From Ilumatobacteraceae bacterium (GTDB lineage: Bacteria; Actinomycetota; Acidimicrobiia; Acidimicrobiales; Ilumatobacteraceae), in assembly GCA_025463305.1 (NCBI GenBank), contig JAOBWK010000097.1:1-64000 (forward strand): DNA of 64,000 bases, given 5' to 3'. Below, piece by piece: positions 35,860 through 44,367 of this stretch (position 1 is its first letter; every line of letters begins with the position of its first letter). A program made the translations under genes and the position numbers. Below the pieces are notes generated by a model. The model had not been told where the DNA came from. It was given only the letters and a program-made list of their open reading frames with translations, and made no database searches.

Positions 35860-38800
35860 ATGCATCAGCGTTCGAAGCTGGCCAGGATCGCTGCCGCGGC
35901 TGCGGTGGCGGTCGCGTCGCTCGTGACTTCAGTGCTCGCGCCCGGATCGCCGACCACGGCGTTCGCGGCAATGCAGACGGACCTCGTCGGACCGCCCGGG
36001 AGTGCACAGTTCGCACAGAACGTGCTGGTGCTGTCGAACGGCAACTTCGTGGTCACCGACCCCGGGTTCAGCAGCGGGTCCACCAACGGCGTGGGCGCCG
36101 TGTACCTCTACAGCGGCGCCACGCATGAGGTCATCAGCACACTCACGGGCAGTGAGGCCGGTGACCACGTGGGTTCGGGCTCGCTCGTCGCGGTGGGCAC
36201 GAGCAACTTCGTCGTCTGGAGCCCGGACTTCCACAACGGCGGGACCACGGCTGTCGGTGCGGTGACCTGGGTGAGCGGTTCGACCGGGCTGAACAATGCG
36301 GTCACCGTGACGAACAGCCTGATCGGCGCCGGCTCGGTGAGCGTCACCACGTTGTCGAACCACAACTATGTGGTCTCCGACCCGGCGTGGAGCGTCGGGG
36401 CGTCCAAGGACATCGGGGCGGTCACGTGGGGCGACGGCAACAGCGGTGTGAGCGGCGTCGTCGGCACAGGGACCAGCCTCGTCGGATCCGCCGCAGGTGA
36501 TTCCGTCGGCGTTCGCGTGCTGGCTTTGACGAACGGCAACTACGTTGTCGAGAGCCCGTCCTGGGCCAGCGGAGGCATCGCGGACGCCGGCGCGGTGACC
36601 TGGGAGCCCGGATCGTCGAGTGGCAGCCGGACCATCGGGCCCGTGAGCGCCACGAACAGCTTCGTCGGTACCACCGCTGGAGATTTCATCGGGAGCGACG
36701 GGGTCGCTCTGTCGAACGGCGACTACGTGATCGACAGTCCAGGTTGGAACCGGGCGGGTGCCGCCCATGCGGGCGCTGTCACATGGCGGGACGGCACGAT
36801 TCAGGCCAGCACGTACCGGTCCCCCGTGCAATCGCACCCACTCGTGATCGACAACCAGGTGACGACCGCCAACAGCCTGGTCGGCACGTCGGCCAGCGAG
36901 TTGGTCGGCCTCGAGTCGGTGCATCCACTGGCGAACGGGAACTACGTCGTGTCGAGCCATCACTTCGGTGGACACCTCGGTGCGGTGACCCTCCGCCAGG
37001 GTGCGTATCCAGCCGGCCACGCGGGTGCCGATCTCACCGCGGCGAACAGCCTGACGGGCTCGACACAAGGCGACGTGATCGGCGGTGGCGCGGTCGTCGC
37101 CCTGTCCGACGGGAACTTCGTCGTCGGAAGCCCGTCCTGGCACGCACCGGTCGGCAGTGTCGGCGCCGTGACCTGGGTCAGCGGCACGACGGGCGCTCCC
37201 GGGGCGACGGTCACTGCCGGCAACAGCTTGGTCGGCTCGACGGTCGACGACCTCGTGGGCGAGATCCTCGACTCGCGCCACCCCAATGTCGTCGCACTGT
37301 CCGGTGGCCGATACGCCGTGGCCGCACCGAGCTGGGACGACGGCGCGAAGCAGGACGTCGGGGCGGTGGTGCTCGGGGCCGCCGGTGGCGCCACGACCGG
37401 CACGATCGCTGCCACGACCGCACTCGTCGGCGACCAAGCAGGCGACGCCGTCGGCGACCTGGGCCTCTCCGTGTTGACCAATGGCGACGCCGTCGTCAGC
37501 AGTGCGCACTGGCACGGGAGCGCTGGCGCGGCGACGTGGATCGACGTGGCGAGCGGTCGAACGGTCGGGGCGATCTCTCCCTCGAACAGCCTCGTTGGAT
37601 CGACCCCGGGCAGCGCCGTCGCCGGCGGCGTGACCGTGCTGGCCAACGGCAACTACGTCGTCGACAGCCCGCACTGGTCGACTCCATCCACGTCAGAGGT
37701 CGGAGCTTCGACGTGGGGCAACGGCGCGTCGGGAACGATCGGTGTGGTGAGCGCGACGAACAGCCTCGTCGGGTCCGCGGCTGACGACCAGGTCGGTTGG
37801 GCCACGGATGCCCTGCCGGACGGCTCGTACGTCGTGGGGAGCAGGTCGGCGAGCGGTAACGTCGCCCACGCTGGTGCGGTGACGCTCGCCGATGTGGTTG
37901 GTTCGCACGGGACCCTCTTGGTGCAGCGCACCGTCTACGGCACAACGGACCTCGACGACTTCCAAGTGATGCCTGCCTTCGCCACGGACGGGTCCGTCGT
38001 GATCGACCGACCGCGGGACGAGATGGTGACGCTGCTGCGACCGGACACGACGCCACCGTCGTTCACGTCCGCACACACGAACGTCGCCGTCGCCGCTGCA
38101 CCGGGCTCGACGTCGGCGGTCGTCAACTACACGAACCCGATTGGTGTCGACGACGTCGGTACGCCGACCGTCGCCTGCGCCCCATCCAGCGGCTCGACGT
38201 TCTCGATCGGGACCACGACGGTGACGTGCACGGCGACGAACTCCGAGCCCCTGACCGCAACGACGTCCTTCACGGTGACCGTGACGCAAGCCGCGTCGCC
38301 GACACCTGCGCCGACATCACCGACCGGGTCGCCCTCGACGACCACACCGACATCTGGCTCCGAAGCCCCGGTCACCGACTATGTGGCAGTGCCACCCGCA
38401 CGACTTGCCGATACACGGCCCGGACAGACAACGGTCGACGGGATGTTCGCCGGCGTCGGGCAGCTGGCAGCCGGCTCGACGCTGCAGCTGTCCGTTGCTG
38501 GGCGTGGCGGCGTCTCGCCGGGAGCGGTGGCCGCGACGTTGAACGTCACGGTGACCGAACCGATGGCGCCTGGGTTCCTCACTGTGTACCCGTGTGGCAC
38601 GCCGCAGCCCACGGCGTCGAACGTCAACTACGAGGCAGGTGAGACGATCCCGAACGCGGTGCTCACCAAGATCGGAGCGAACGGTCAGGTGTGCCTGTTC
38701 GTCCAAAGCGCACTGCAGCTCGTGGTCGACGTCGACGGCTGGTACCCGCCCTCGACGTCCTACCGTTCGCTCGAGCCGGCCCGCCTGCTCGACACCCGCC

Positions 38801-39513
38801 CCGGATCAACGACCATCGACGGGTTGGGCGCCGGCGGCGGAGCAGTTGCCGCCGGCTCGGTCACCGTGCTTCCCGTGGCCGGCCGCGCCGGTGTCGCCGC
38901 CGACGCGAGCAGTGTCGTGTTGAACGCGACCGTGACCGAACCGACCGCTGGCGGCTATGCGACCGTGTACCCCTGCGGCGACTCACCGCCGACTGCGTCG
39001 AACCTGAACTACACCACCGGGCTGACGATCCCGAACCTCGTCGTCGCCGAGGTCGGTGCCAACGGGGACGTGTGCATCTTCACGCAGGCCGCGACCCATC
39101 TGGTCATCGACGTGGACGGGTTCTTCCCGGCGGACTCGACGTACATCCCCCTGCCGCCGGCACGGCTGTTGGACACTCGCGAGGGAGGCTCGACGATCGA
39201 CGGCCAACAGCTCGGTGCGGGCATCCGCGCCGCAGGAATGGTCACGGACGTGCACGTGGTCGGCCGCGGCGGAGTCGAGGCCAACGCCTCCACGGCTGTC
39301 CTCACCATCACGGTCACCGACTCGACCGGAAGCGGCTACGTGACGGTCTACCCATGCGGAACCGAGCCACCCTTGGCCTCGAACCTGAACTACTCCGCGG
39401 GTCAGACGATCCCCAACACGGTCATCACCGAGATCGGTGCCGGCGGCGATGTTTGCATCTTCAACAGTCAACCCACCCAACTCCTGGCCGACGTCGCCGG
39501 CTCCTTCCACTGA
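35860..39513 (+). CDS. Large secreted repeat protein (beta-propeller-like repeats, HYR, three C-terminal modules)
   Basis: 1217 residues from ATG 35860. A Sec signal peptide covers about 1-37 (AAAAAVAVASLVTSVLAPG, then AFAAM). Residues about 40-690 hold roughly ten repeats of 58-65 residues with the pattern NGNYVV...SP.W, GAVTW, ATNSLVGS and GDxVG, likely strands of one or two beta-propellers. About 730-808 is a HYR-like domain with two cysteines (ACAPSSG, VTCTAT). A Thr/Pro/Ser linker precedes three homologous modules of ~125 residues starting near 839, 967 and 1094, each with PARL.DTR.G, VYPCG and VVDVDGW-like ends with paired Cys. Such modules are common on secreted proteins of Acidimicrobiia. 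Probably a cell-surface or adhesive protein. Confidence 0.85.
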   Translation: MHQRSKLARIAAAAAVAVASLVTSVLAPGSPTTAFAAMQTDLVGPPGSAQFAQNVLVLSNGNFVVTDPGFSSGSTNGVGAVYLYSGATHEVISTLTGSEAGDHVGSGSLVAVGTSNFVVWSPDFHNGGTTAVGAVTWVSGSTGLNNAVTVTNSLIGAGSVSVTTLSNHNYVVSDPAWSVGASKDIGAVTWGDGNSGVSGVVGTGTSLVGSAAGDSVGVRVLALTNGNYVVESPSWASGGIADAGAVTWEPGSSSGSRTIGPVSATNSFVGTTAGDFIGSDGVALSNGDYVIDSPGWNRAGAAHAGAVTWRDGTIQASTYRSPVQSHPLVIDNQVTTANSLVGTSASELVGLESVHPLANGNYVVSSHHFGGHLGAVTLRQGAYPAGHAGADLTAANSLTGSTQGDVIGGGAVVALSDGNFVVGSPSWHAPVGSVGAVTWVSGTTGAPGATVTAGNSLVGSTVDDLVGEILDSRHPNVVALSGGRYAVAAPSWDDGAKQDVGAVVLGAAGGATTGTIAATTALVGDQAGDAVGDLGLSVLTNGDAVVSSAHWHGSAGAATWIDVASGRTVGAISPSNSLVGSTPGSAVAGGVTVLANGNYVVDSPHWSTPSTSEVGASTWGNGASGTIGVVSATNSLVGSAADDQVGWATDALPDGSYVVGSRSASGNVAHAGAVTLADVVGSHGTLLVQRTVYGTTDLDDFQVMPAFATDGSVVIDRPRDEMVTLLRPDTTPPSFTSAHTNVAVAAAPGSTSAVVNYTNPIGVDDVGTPTVACAPSSGSTFSIGTTTVTCTATNSEPLTATTSFTVTVTQAASPTPAPTSPTGSPSTTTPTSGSEAPVTDYVAVPPARLADTRPGQTTVDGMFAGVGQLAAGSTLQLSVAGRGGVSPGAVAATLNVTVTEPMAPGFLTVYPCGTPQPTASNVNYEAGETIPNAVLTKIGANGQVCLFVQSALQLVVDVDGWYPPSTSYRSLEPARLLDTRPGSTTIDGLGAGGGAVAAGSVTVLPVAGRAGVAADASSVVLNATVTEPTAGGYATVYPCGDSPPTASNLNYTTGLTIPNLVVAEVGANGDVCIFTQAATHLVIDVDGFFPADSTYIPLPPARLLDTREGGSTIDGQQLGAGIRAAGMVTDVHVVGRGGVEANASTAVLTITVTDSTGSGYVTVYPCGTEPPLASNLNYSAGQTIPNTVITEIGAGGDVCIFNSQPTQLLADVAGSFH

Positions 39514-39525
39514 CATCGGTGCAGC

Positions 39526-40089
39526 GTGGATCCCGATCGCTCGACCGACAACGCATCGCCCGCTCCGTGGGCGGCCCCGGCGGGGAGCGTCACCGTCGAC
39601 GTTTCGGTCGACGTCGACGACGTGCGCGCGCTCGCCCGCCATCTCCTGCGCGGGCCGCGCCAGCGCCATCTACGTCGCATGCGCGCCGCATGTGTCGTCG
39701 CGCTCGTCTCCGTGTGGTGCGCGATCGTCACGACGACCGCTCCATCCGCGTCGTCGCCGATCCTCCTGGTCGCCGCAGCCGCTGCCGGGTTGATGCTGCT
39801 GATCGTGCGCAGCGCGGCGAAGCAGCAACGACAGCTCCGTCGAGACGACTACGCGGCAACCATGACCGCCGACTCGACGGGACTGACAATCGCGCGCCCA
39901 CACTCGTTCACCCGCATCGAGTGGGCAGGACTCGAAGGACTCGACGTCACTCCTGTGCGCATCCTGCTCCGAACACTGTCGACCACCGGCTACGTGATCC
40001 CGTCCACATGCTTTCGGTCCGCCGAAGATCTCAGGCTGTTCGTGACCCTGGCCGGCGGCATCGACGCTGACAACGCCGGGAGGGCGTAG
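39526..40089 (+). CDS. YcxB-like membrane protein
   Basis: 187 residues from GTG 39526, 12 bp after the secreted repeat protein. Two hydrophobic segments (about 56-75 and 78-95: AACVVALVSVWCAIV and ILLVAAAAAGLMLLI) are followed by a C-terminal beta-rich tail: ATMTADSTGLTIARPHSFTRIEWAGLEGL, IPSTCFRSAEDLRLFVTL. The tail matches the YcxB-like family seen in Firmicutes and Actinobacteria. Function unknown. It is the last gene before the right-hand repeat of the island. Confidence 0.8.
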   Translation: MDPDRSTDNASPAPWAAPAGSVTVDVSVDVDDVRALARHLLRGPRQRHLRRMRAACVVALVSVWCAIVTTTAPSASSPILLVAAAAAGLMLLIVRSAAKQQRQLRRDDYAATMTADSTGLTIARPHSFTRIEWAGLEGLDVTPVRILLRTLSTTGYVIPSTCFRSAEDLRLFVTLAGGIDADNAGRA

Positions 40090-40112
40090 ACATTCGCCGG
40101 GTGAGCCGGAAA

Positions 40113-40177
40113 GGACCCGGCCGGGCGGTCGGGTCCTCGAGCGTTCTCGCCCCATGCATCGGCGATGTCTCGGTTGC
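40113..40177. repeat. Right copy of island-flanking direct repeat
   Basis: 65 bp that match 32497-32560 in the same orientation (about 85 percent), including the 18 identical bases at 40128-40145. It lies in the 109-bp gap between the YcxB-like gene and the SRPBCC gene. Confidence 0.7.
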
Positions 40178-40198
40178 CACGTCGATCGGCGTCGTGCG

Positions 40199-40972
40199 TC
40201 ACCCGACCGCGGCGGCCTTCGGCTGCGCCATCGCCCACTCGGCGGCGCTCGAGGCGAGGTGACCGATCGCGCCGCCTGCCCACATCTGGGCGGCGGCGTC
40301 ACGGTCATTCGGATCCGTTCCGATGACGACGTCCGGGGCCATGTACGGAGCGAGCGGTTCGCCCACCGCTGGCGCTCGGCGCTGCGCGCCCGTGTGGACG
40401 TCGGTGCCGAACCACAGGTCCCACGCCACGTTCGCGGGACACGTCAGCTGTCGGGCGATGCGGACCGTCCAACCCTGCGCCGAGTCGATGATCTCGGGTC
40501 GGTCGAGTCCGAACTCGTGGACGAGCGCTTCGTGACGAGCGATGCCACGATCGGCCGCGGGCGGTGGCTCGTCACCGAGCACGGCACGCAGGCCGGCCAA
40601 GCACAGTTCCCATCCGGTGGCGAAGCTCGGCGCGCCGGTCCGGTCGTCGAACGAGTGGCTCAACGTGAAGGTCGTCCCGTCGCGATCCGCAGCGAGCTCG
40701 AACATCATCGTGTCCGCTCCCCACGTGAAGGTGATCATCCGCGGCGGTTCGATCTCGCGGACCGTGCCGAAGGCGGCGCCTGTTCCGTCGAAGGCGGAGA
40801 AGCGCATCGATCCGCCTGGACGCAGGTCGATCTCGACGGGGCTCGGGAACCACTGGTCGAGGTGCTCGGGTGTCGTGACCGCGCGCCACACCTTCTCGAT
40901 CGGGTGCGGGTAGTGCCGCTGGACGTGGACGATGGGTCGCCCGTCGGTGGTGAAGAACGGATCAGTGGACAT
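40199..40972 (-). CDS. SRPBCC / AHSA1-type protein
   Basis: 257 residues from ATG 40972. Strands and helix of the START-like fold are seen: HVQRHYPHPIEKVWRAVTTPEHLDQWFP, RPGGSMRFS, PRMITFTWGADTMMFEL and GWELCLAGLRAVLGD at about residues 15-130. A C-terminal half (about 150-257) has a further QLTCPANVAWDLWFG unit that resembles a partial second copy. These proteins bind hydrophobic ligands. It is the second gene of an ArsR-SRPBCC pair on the minus strand (11-bp overlap), the usual layout, but the ArsR gene here is broken. Confidence 0.87.
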   Translation of the reverse strand: MSTDPFFTTDGRPIVHVQRHYPHPIEKVWRAVTTPEHLDQWFPSPVEIDLRPGGSMRFSAFDGTGAAFGTVREIEPPRMITFTWGADTMMFELAADRDGTTFTLSHSFDDRTGAPSFATGWELCLAGLRAVLGDEPPPAADRGIARHEALVHEFGLDRPEIIDSAQGWTVRIARQLTCPANVAWDLWFGTDVHTGAQRRAPAVGEPLAPYMAPDVVIGTDPNDRDAAAQMWAGGAIGHLASSAAEWAMAQPKAAAVG

Positions 40973-41221
40973 CGTGCGCTCCTCGCGGATGGGTGGGATC
41001 GCGATCCTGTGGGTCGTCGTCGGGCATCGTGTCGAGGTGGTCGCCGAGGCGGTCGAGCGTGGCCTCCCACATCCAGCGATACGGCGTCAGCCAGTTGTCG
41101 ACCTCGACGAATGGTTCGGCTCGCACGCTGTACCAACGCCTCGGCCCATCGACGCTGACCGCGACGAAGCCGGCCTCGCGCAGCACCGCCAGGTGCTTGG
41201 AGACCCATCGAGTGCTGCGCT
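40962..41221 (-). pseudogene. ArsR-family regulator, N-terminus lost
   Basis: The C-terminal part of an ArsR winged helix survives: WVSKHLAVLREAGFVAVSVDG then RRWYSVRAEPF and a helix WEATLDRLGDHLDTM. The reading frame continues upstream only through 17 codons that are antisense to a sortase gene. The DNA-binding helices normally encoded by the first ~40 codons (ALADPTRR-type) are absent, so the protein cannot fold normally. It still overlaps the SRPBCC gene. The break point is between about 41205 and 41223. Confidence 0.75.
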
Positions 41222-41222
41222 C

Positions 41223-41588
41223 GGCGCCCTCGGCAATGCCGTCCTCGTCGGTCACCGGACCACCCACTTCGCACCCTTCTTCAGCCTCGACCGGGTGGCC
41301 CCGGGCGACGAGATCGACGTCACCACCACGCTGGGCGAGGCGTTCGTCTACACCGTGACCGATTCCGTGACCACCGACCCGAACGACACCGAGGCGATCG
41401 CATCAGATCCGAGCAGAGCGACGCTCAGCCTTGTGACGTGTACGCCGATCGGCACCAGCTCGCATCGTCTCGTCGTCCATGCCGCGCTCGACAGTGCACG
41501 GTCGTCACAGCCCGAGGATTCGAGCGAGGTCGCCTCACCGGAGCCGTCCCAGGTGTCGGTGTGTGGCATCAGCGCACGAACACCGTGA
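41223..41588 (+). pseudogene. Class E sortase, N-terminus lost
   Basis: From 41223 the + strand encodes GNAVLVGHRTTHFAPFFSLD, PGDEIDVTTT, TLSLVTC and SSHRLVVHAALD, the second half of a class E sortase with catalytic His (GHR), Cys (LVTC) and Arg (HRLVV). The first strands and membrane anchor are missing, and the upstream frame runs antisense to the ArsR remnant. It has no start codon of its own in context, so it is a fragment. Both it and the ArsR gene were evidently cut at one junction. Confidence 0.78.
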
Positions 41589-41696
41589 CGCTTCTCGTCG
41601 TACGTCGGTGAAGCGGTGTCGCCATCCCTACCCTTGATCGGACGTGCCGCCGCTGTCAGGTGGCCGTGGTGCGAGACATCGGAGAGGGAGCGAGCC

Positions 41697-42395
41697 GTGG
41701 GCGAACGGGTGTCGAGTTCACAGGGACGTCGAAGCGATGAGGACGCGCGGGCGACTCGGGCCCGCCTGCTGGAGCTCGCCGGCGATCTGTTCGCTGAGCG
41801 CGGATATCTGCAGACCTCGATCCGCGATCTCGGACGGCACGCCGGGGTGACGAGCGGCGCCATCTACGGACATTTCCGCAACAAGGCCGACCTGTTGGCC
41901 GAGACGATCAACGAGGGCACGGCTGCGCTCCTCGAGGCGGACACGATCGGCCTGGAGGCCGAGAGCGACCACGTCGAGACCCTGACCCGGCAGGCCGTTC
42001 GCGCACCGAAGCGTCGTCGGTTGCGCGCGTTGATCGTGCAGGGCGCCGCGGCGGCGCAGACCGACGGGGAGACTCGGTCCCGGTTGCGTGACGAGCAACG
42101 TGCCCACATCGACGTGTGGGTCGCTGCGCTCGAGCGCGATCGCAGCCGCCTCGGAATCGATCCGTCGGTCGATCTCGAGGCTGCCGTGCTCTACATCTGG
42201 GCGGCTGAGCTCGGCTTGGGTGTGTTGGAGAGCATGGGCATCGAGCCGAGGACCAATAGGGCGTGGACGGACATCCAGAACCGGTTGGCCCGGAGCTGGC
42301 AACTGGCGCCGGATGTGAAGCGCGTCCGGCCGCCTCGTCGTCGGCGGTCGGCCACGTCGGTCACTCAGGTCACCACGTCTTCTGGCGATCGGTGA
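41697..42395 (+). CDS. TetR family transcriptional regulator
   Basis: 232 residues from GTG 41697, chosen since GGAGAGGGA (41681-41689) lies about 8 bp upstream; the frame is open further 5' without homology. HTH near 45-70: SIRDLGRHAGVTSGAIYGHF, then RNKADLL. A helical C-terminal domain with QGAAAAQTDGETR, and a basic tail (RPPRRRRS). It ends inside the NTF2-like gene (26-bp convergent overlap). Target unknown; the two minus-strand genes at 42.4-43.9 kb are nearest. Confidence 0.9.
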   Translation: MGERVSSSQGRRSDEDARATRARLLELAGDLFAERGYLQTSIRDLGRHAGVTSGAIYGHFRNKADLLAETINEGTAALLEADTIGLEAESDHVETLTRQAVRAPKRRRLRALIVQGAAAAQTDGETRSRLRDEQRAHIDVWVAALERDRSRLGIDPSVDLEAAVLYIWAAELGLGVLESMGIEPRTNRAWTDIQNRLARSWQLAPDVKRVRPPRRRRSATSVTQVTTSSGDR

Positions 42396-42852
42396 CGAAC
42401 TCGACCGTGTCGAACGGGGCGGATTCGATGGAGTCGAGGACGACCTCCTTGTACCGGATCCGGTAGCCGTCAGCGCTGCGGACGAGCGTGAAGTGGACGA
42501 GTCCGCTCGACAGCGTGCTCGGCTTGCGGTCGATGATCTGGGTGACGAACAGGTACGACTCGAGGTCGATCTCGTCGCCTCGTTCGGCGACGACGTGGAT
42601 GTTCGCGGCGTGGTGACGCAACGGGTACGGGCTGTGCCTACGGTGCTCGGCAGTCCACGCCATCGAGCCGTCGCGACCCCGGTTGTCGGACTTGATGAAG
42701 TTCTCGTACGGATGGTTGCCGAGCTCGGTGCGCGAGATCAGGTGGCAGTCGTCGGCGAGCAGATCGGCGAGCACGTCGAGGTGGCCCTCGTCGTAGTTGA
42801 ACCACCAGCGGTTGATGAGCTCGTGGGCGGCGAAGTGGTCGTGAACGGTCAT
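42370..42852 (-). CDS. SnoaL/NTF2-like protein (nuclear transport factor 2 fold)
   Basis: 160 residues from ATG 42852. Residues 1-30 give the N-terminal helices with INRWWFNYDEGHLDVLADLLADD, the typical opening of an SnoaL-like polyketide cyclase/NTF2 fold; LRHHAANIHVVAERGDEIDLESYLFV and GYRIRYKEVVLDS are the later strands. Likely an epimerase, dehydratase or small-molecule binding protein. It lies 28 bp after the gene at 42881-43933 on the same strand, which suggests joint action on a small hydrophobic substrate. Confidence 0.82.
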   Translation of the reverse strand: MTVHDHFAAHELINRWWFNYDEGHLDVLADLLADDCHLISRTELGNHPYENFIKSDNRGRDGSMAWTAEHRRHSPYPLRHHAANIHVVAERGDEIDLESYLFVTQIIDRKPSTLSSGLVHFTLVRSADGYRIRYKEVVLDSIESAPFDTVEFVTDRQKTW

Positions 42853-42880
42853 GGGAGTCTCCAGCTGTCGAGAGGTCGAG

Positions 42881-43933
42881 TCACGCCGCGTTCGGCGTGG
42901 CCCAGTCGGTGGTGGGCTTGATCGAGTAGGTGGCGATGAGCGCGCGGATGAAGTCGCGGTCGTGGAGCGGATCGGTGGGATCGGCGACGGTCACGCCTCG
43001 GGAGTGCATGTCGGCGAGCAGACGTTCGAACACGATGTCGTGGGTGAGGTCGTCGGAGTGGTCCATGTTCTTCTTGACCTCGTCCATGTCACGGAAGATC
43101 TCGGCGCTCCAGTGCACGAGGAGCCGCATTTCGTCGGGCTGGTAGCGGCGGATGACGTTGCCGTCGGTGGTGATCGCCCAGTCGTCGCGGTCGGCGTCGT
43201 AGCCGAGCAGCGAGCGGTGCTTGAGTCCGGGGATGTCGCGCTCGTCGGGACGTCCGACGGGATCGCCGCGATGGAACATCATCTCGTTCTGGACGACCAC
43301 GCCCTTGTTCCACAGCGGGTGCTCGAGGCGCACGGGTTGGCCGGCGGGTCCGTCGGGCCAGTAGGTGAACGTGCCGTTCTCGCCGAGGTACCACCATGCG
43401 ATCACCTGCGCCATCTTGATCAGGTGATCGGTGAACAAGCCGGAGCGACCCATCACGTTCTGCAGCCACACCGGCGAGTTCTCGATGCGGATCCCTCGGA
43501 ACGTGACCGCGTCGAGGTGTGCGTTCAGCCCGCTGTGATGCGGCCCGCAGATGTTGAACAACATCCGCTGGGGTCGTGCATACTGCGCCCCCCAGTACGA
43601 ACGCACCAGTTCGAGGAACCGACTGTTGTAGAAGCAGTCTTCCAACTGGTTGAAGTACAGGACGGAGTCTTCGGCGATCCGGCCCCGGAAGTGGCCGGTC
43701 GCCATGTCGTCGAGCGTGAGCTCGAAGTTGTCGGGCACACCGCCGTTGGAGGTGGCCATCAGCTCCTCGACGGTGTCGAAGTGATTGGCGGTGATGGTCT
43801 TCCACGGTCCGCGCTGTTTGACGACATCGAGCAAGCGCGCGTGTTGATCGTCGCTGTAGACGCTTTCCAGCACTTGCGGCTGCGCGACCGGACGCAGGAT
43901 CTCGTTCAAACGGGTGAGGTCTTCTTGGTTCAT
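42881..43933 (-). CDS. Hypothetical protein, possible phytanoyl-CoA-type 2OG/Fe(II) oxygenase
   Basis: 350 residues. ATG 43933 is chosen because GGGGA lies 8 bp upstream; ATG 43939 and 43969 are in frame. The middle contains GLNAHLDAVTFRG (an H-x-D pair) and, about 90 residues later, MMFHRGDPVGR with a second His and Arg, the order of metal and 2-oxoglutarate ligands in cupin-fold dioxygenases. No longer family block was recognised, so this is a weak call. Paired with the NTF2-like gene on the minus strand. Confidence 0.6.
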   Translation of the reverse strand: MNQEDLTRLNEILRPVAQPQVLESVYSDDQHARLLDVVKQRGPWKTITANHFDTVEELMATSNGGVPDNFELTLDDMATGHFRGRIAEDSVLYFNQLEDCFYNSRFLELVRSYWGAQYARPQRMLFNICGPHHSGLNAHLDAVTFRGIRIENSPVWLQNVMGRSGLFTDHLIKMAQVIAWWYLGENGTFTYWPDGPAGQPVRLEHPLWNKGVVVQNEMMFHRGDPVGRPDERDIPGLKHRSLLGYDADRDDWAITTDGNVIRRYQPDEMRLLVHWSAEIFRDMDEVKKNMDHSDDLTHDIVFERLLADMHSRGVTVADPTDPLHDRDFIRALIATYSIKPTTDWATPNAA

Positions 43934-44075
43934 GATCATGGTCCCCGAGAGCTCATTTGTCGCCCGCAATGGACAACGCTGTTACCCTAAACTACTCTCG
44001 GCGACGGTACGAGTCGAAGTGGATCCAGGGGGACCGTGATGATCATCGGGGAGACGAGGCTGGGTCGACGACCGG

Positions 44076-44342
44076 ATGCTCGAGCCGCTGGAGACGATGG
44101 CCGAAGCCGCCGTGGCCCTGTGCTCCGGTGATCCCGCCGTGTCGACCGGGCGGATCGCGTTCAGCCTGCAGCTGCTGCTGGAGCTCCGGCGGCCGGTCCT
44201 GGATCTTCAGGGCAACGAGCTCGTCGCCGGTTGGCAGCCCGACGACCTCCGCGAAGTCATCGAACGCCAGGAAGCCCGACTCGCCGAGCAAGGCTGGCCG
44301 GACGCGTACACATTCGGGCGCGTCAACAGCCCGCGCCCGTGA
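44076..44342 (+). pseudogene. C-terminal remnant of an SDR (citronellol dehydrogenase-like)
   Basis: 88 codons from ATG 44076. The segment MAEAAVALCSGDPAVSTGRIAFSLQLLLEL and GNELVAGWQPDD is the C-terminal tail found on a group of SDRs that oxidise terpenoid or long-chain alcohols. No Rossmann motif or YxxxK precedes it; the upstream 140 bp do not encode one in any frame. It is 25 bp before the crotonase gene, which presumably was the next gene of the intact operon. Confidence 0.65.
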
Positions 44343-44367
44343 TGGCGTCGGCGGCCGAGGAGGAAAC

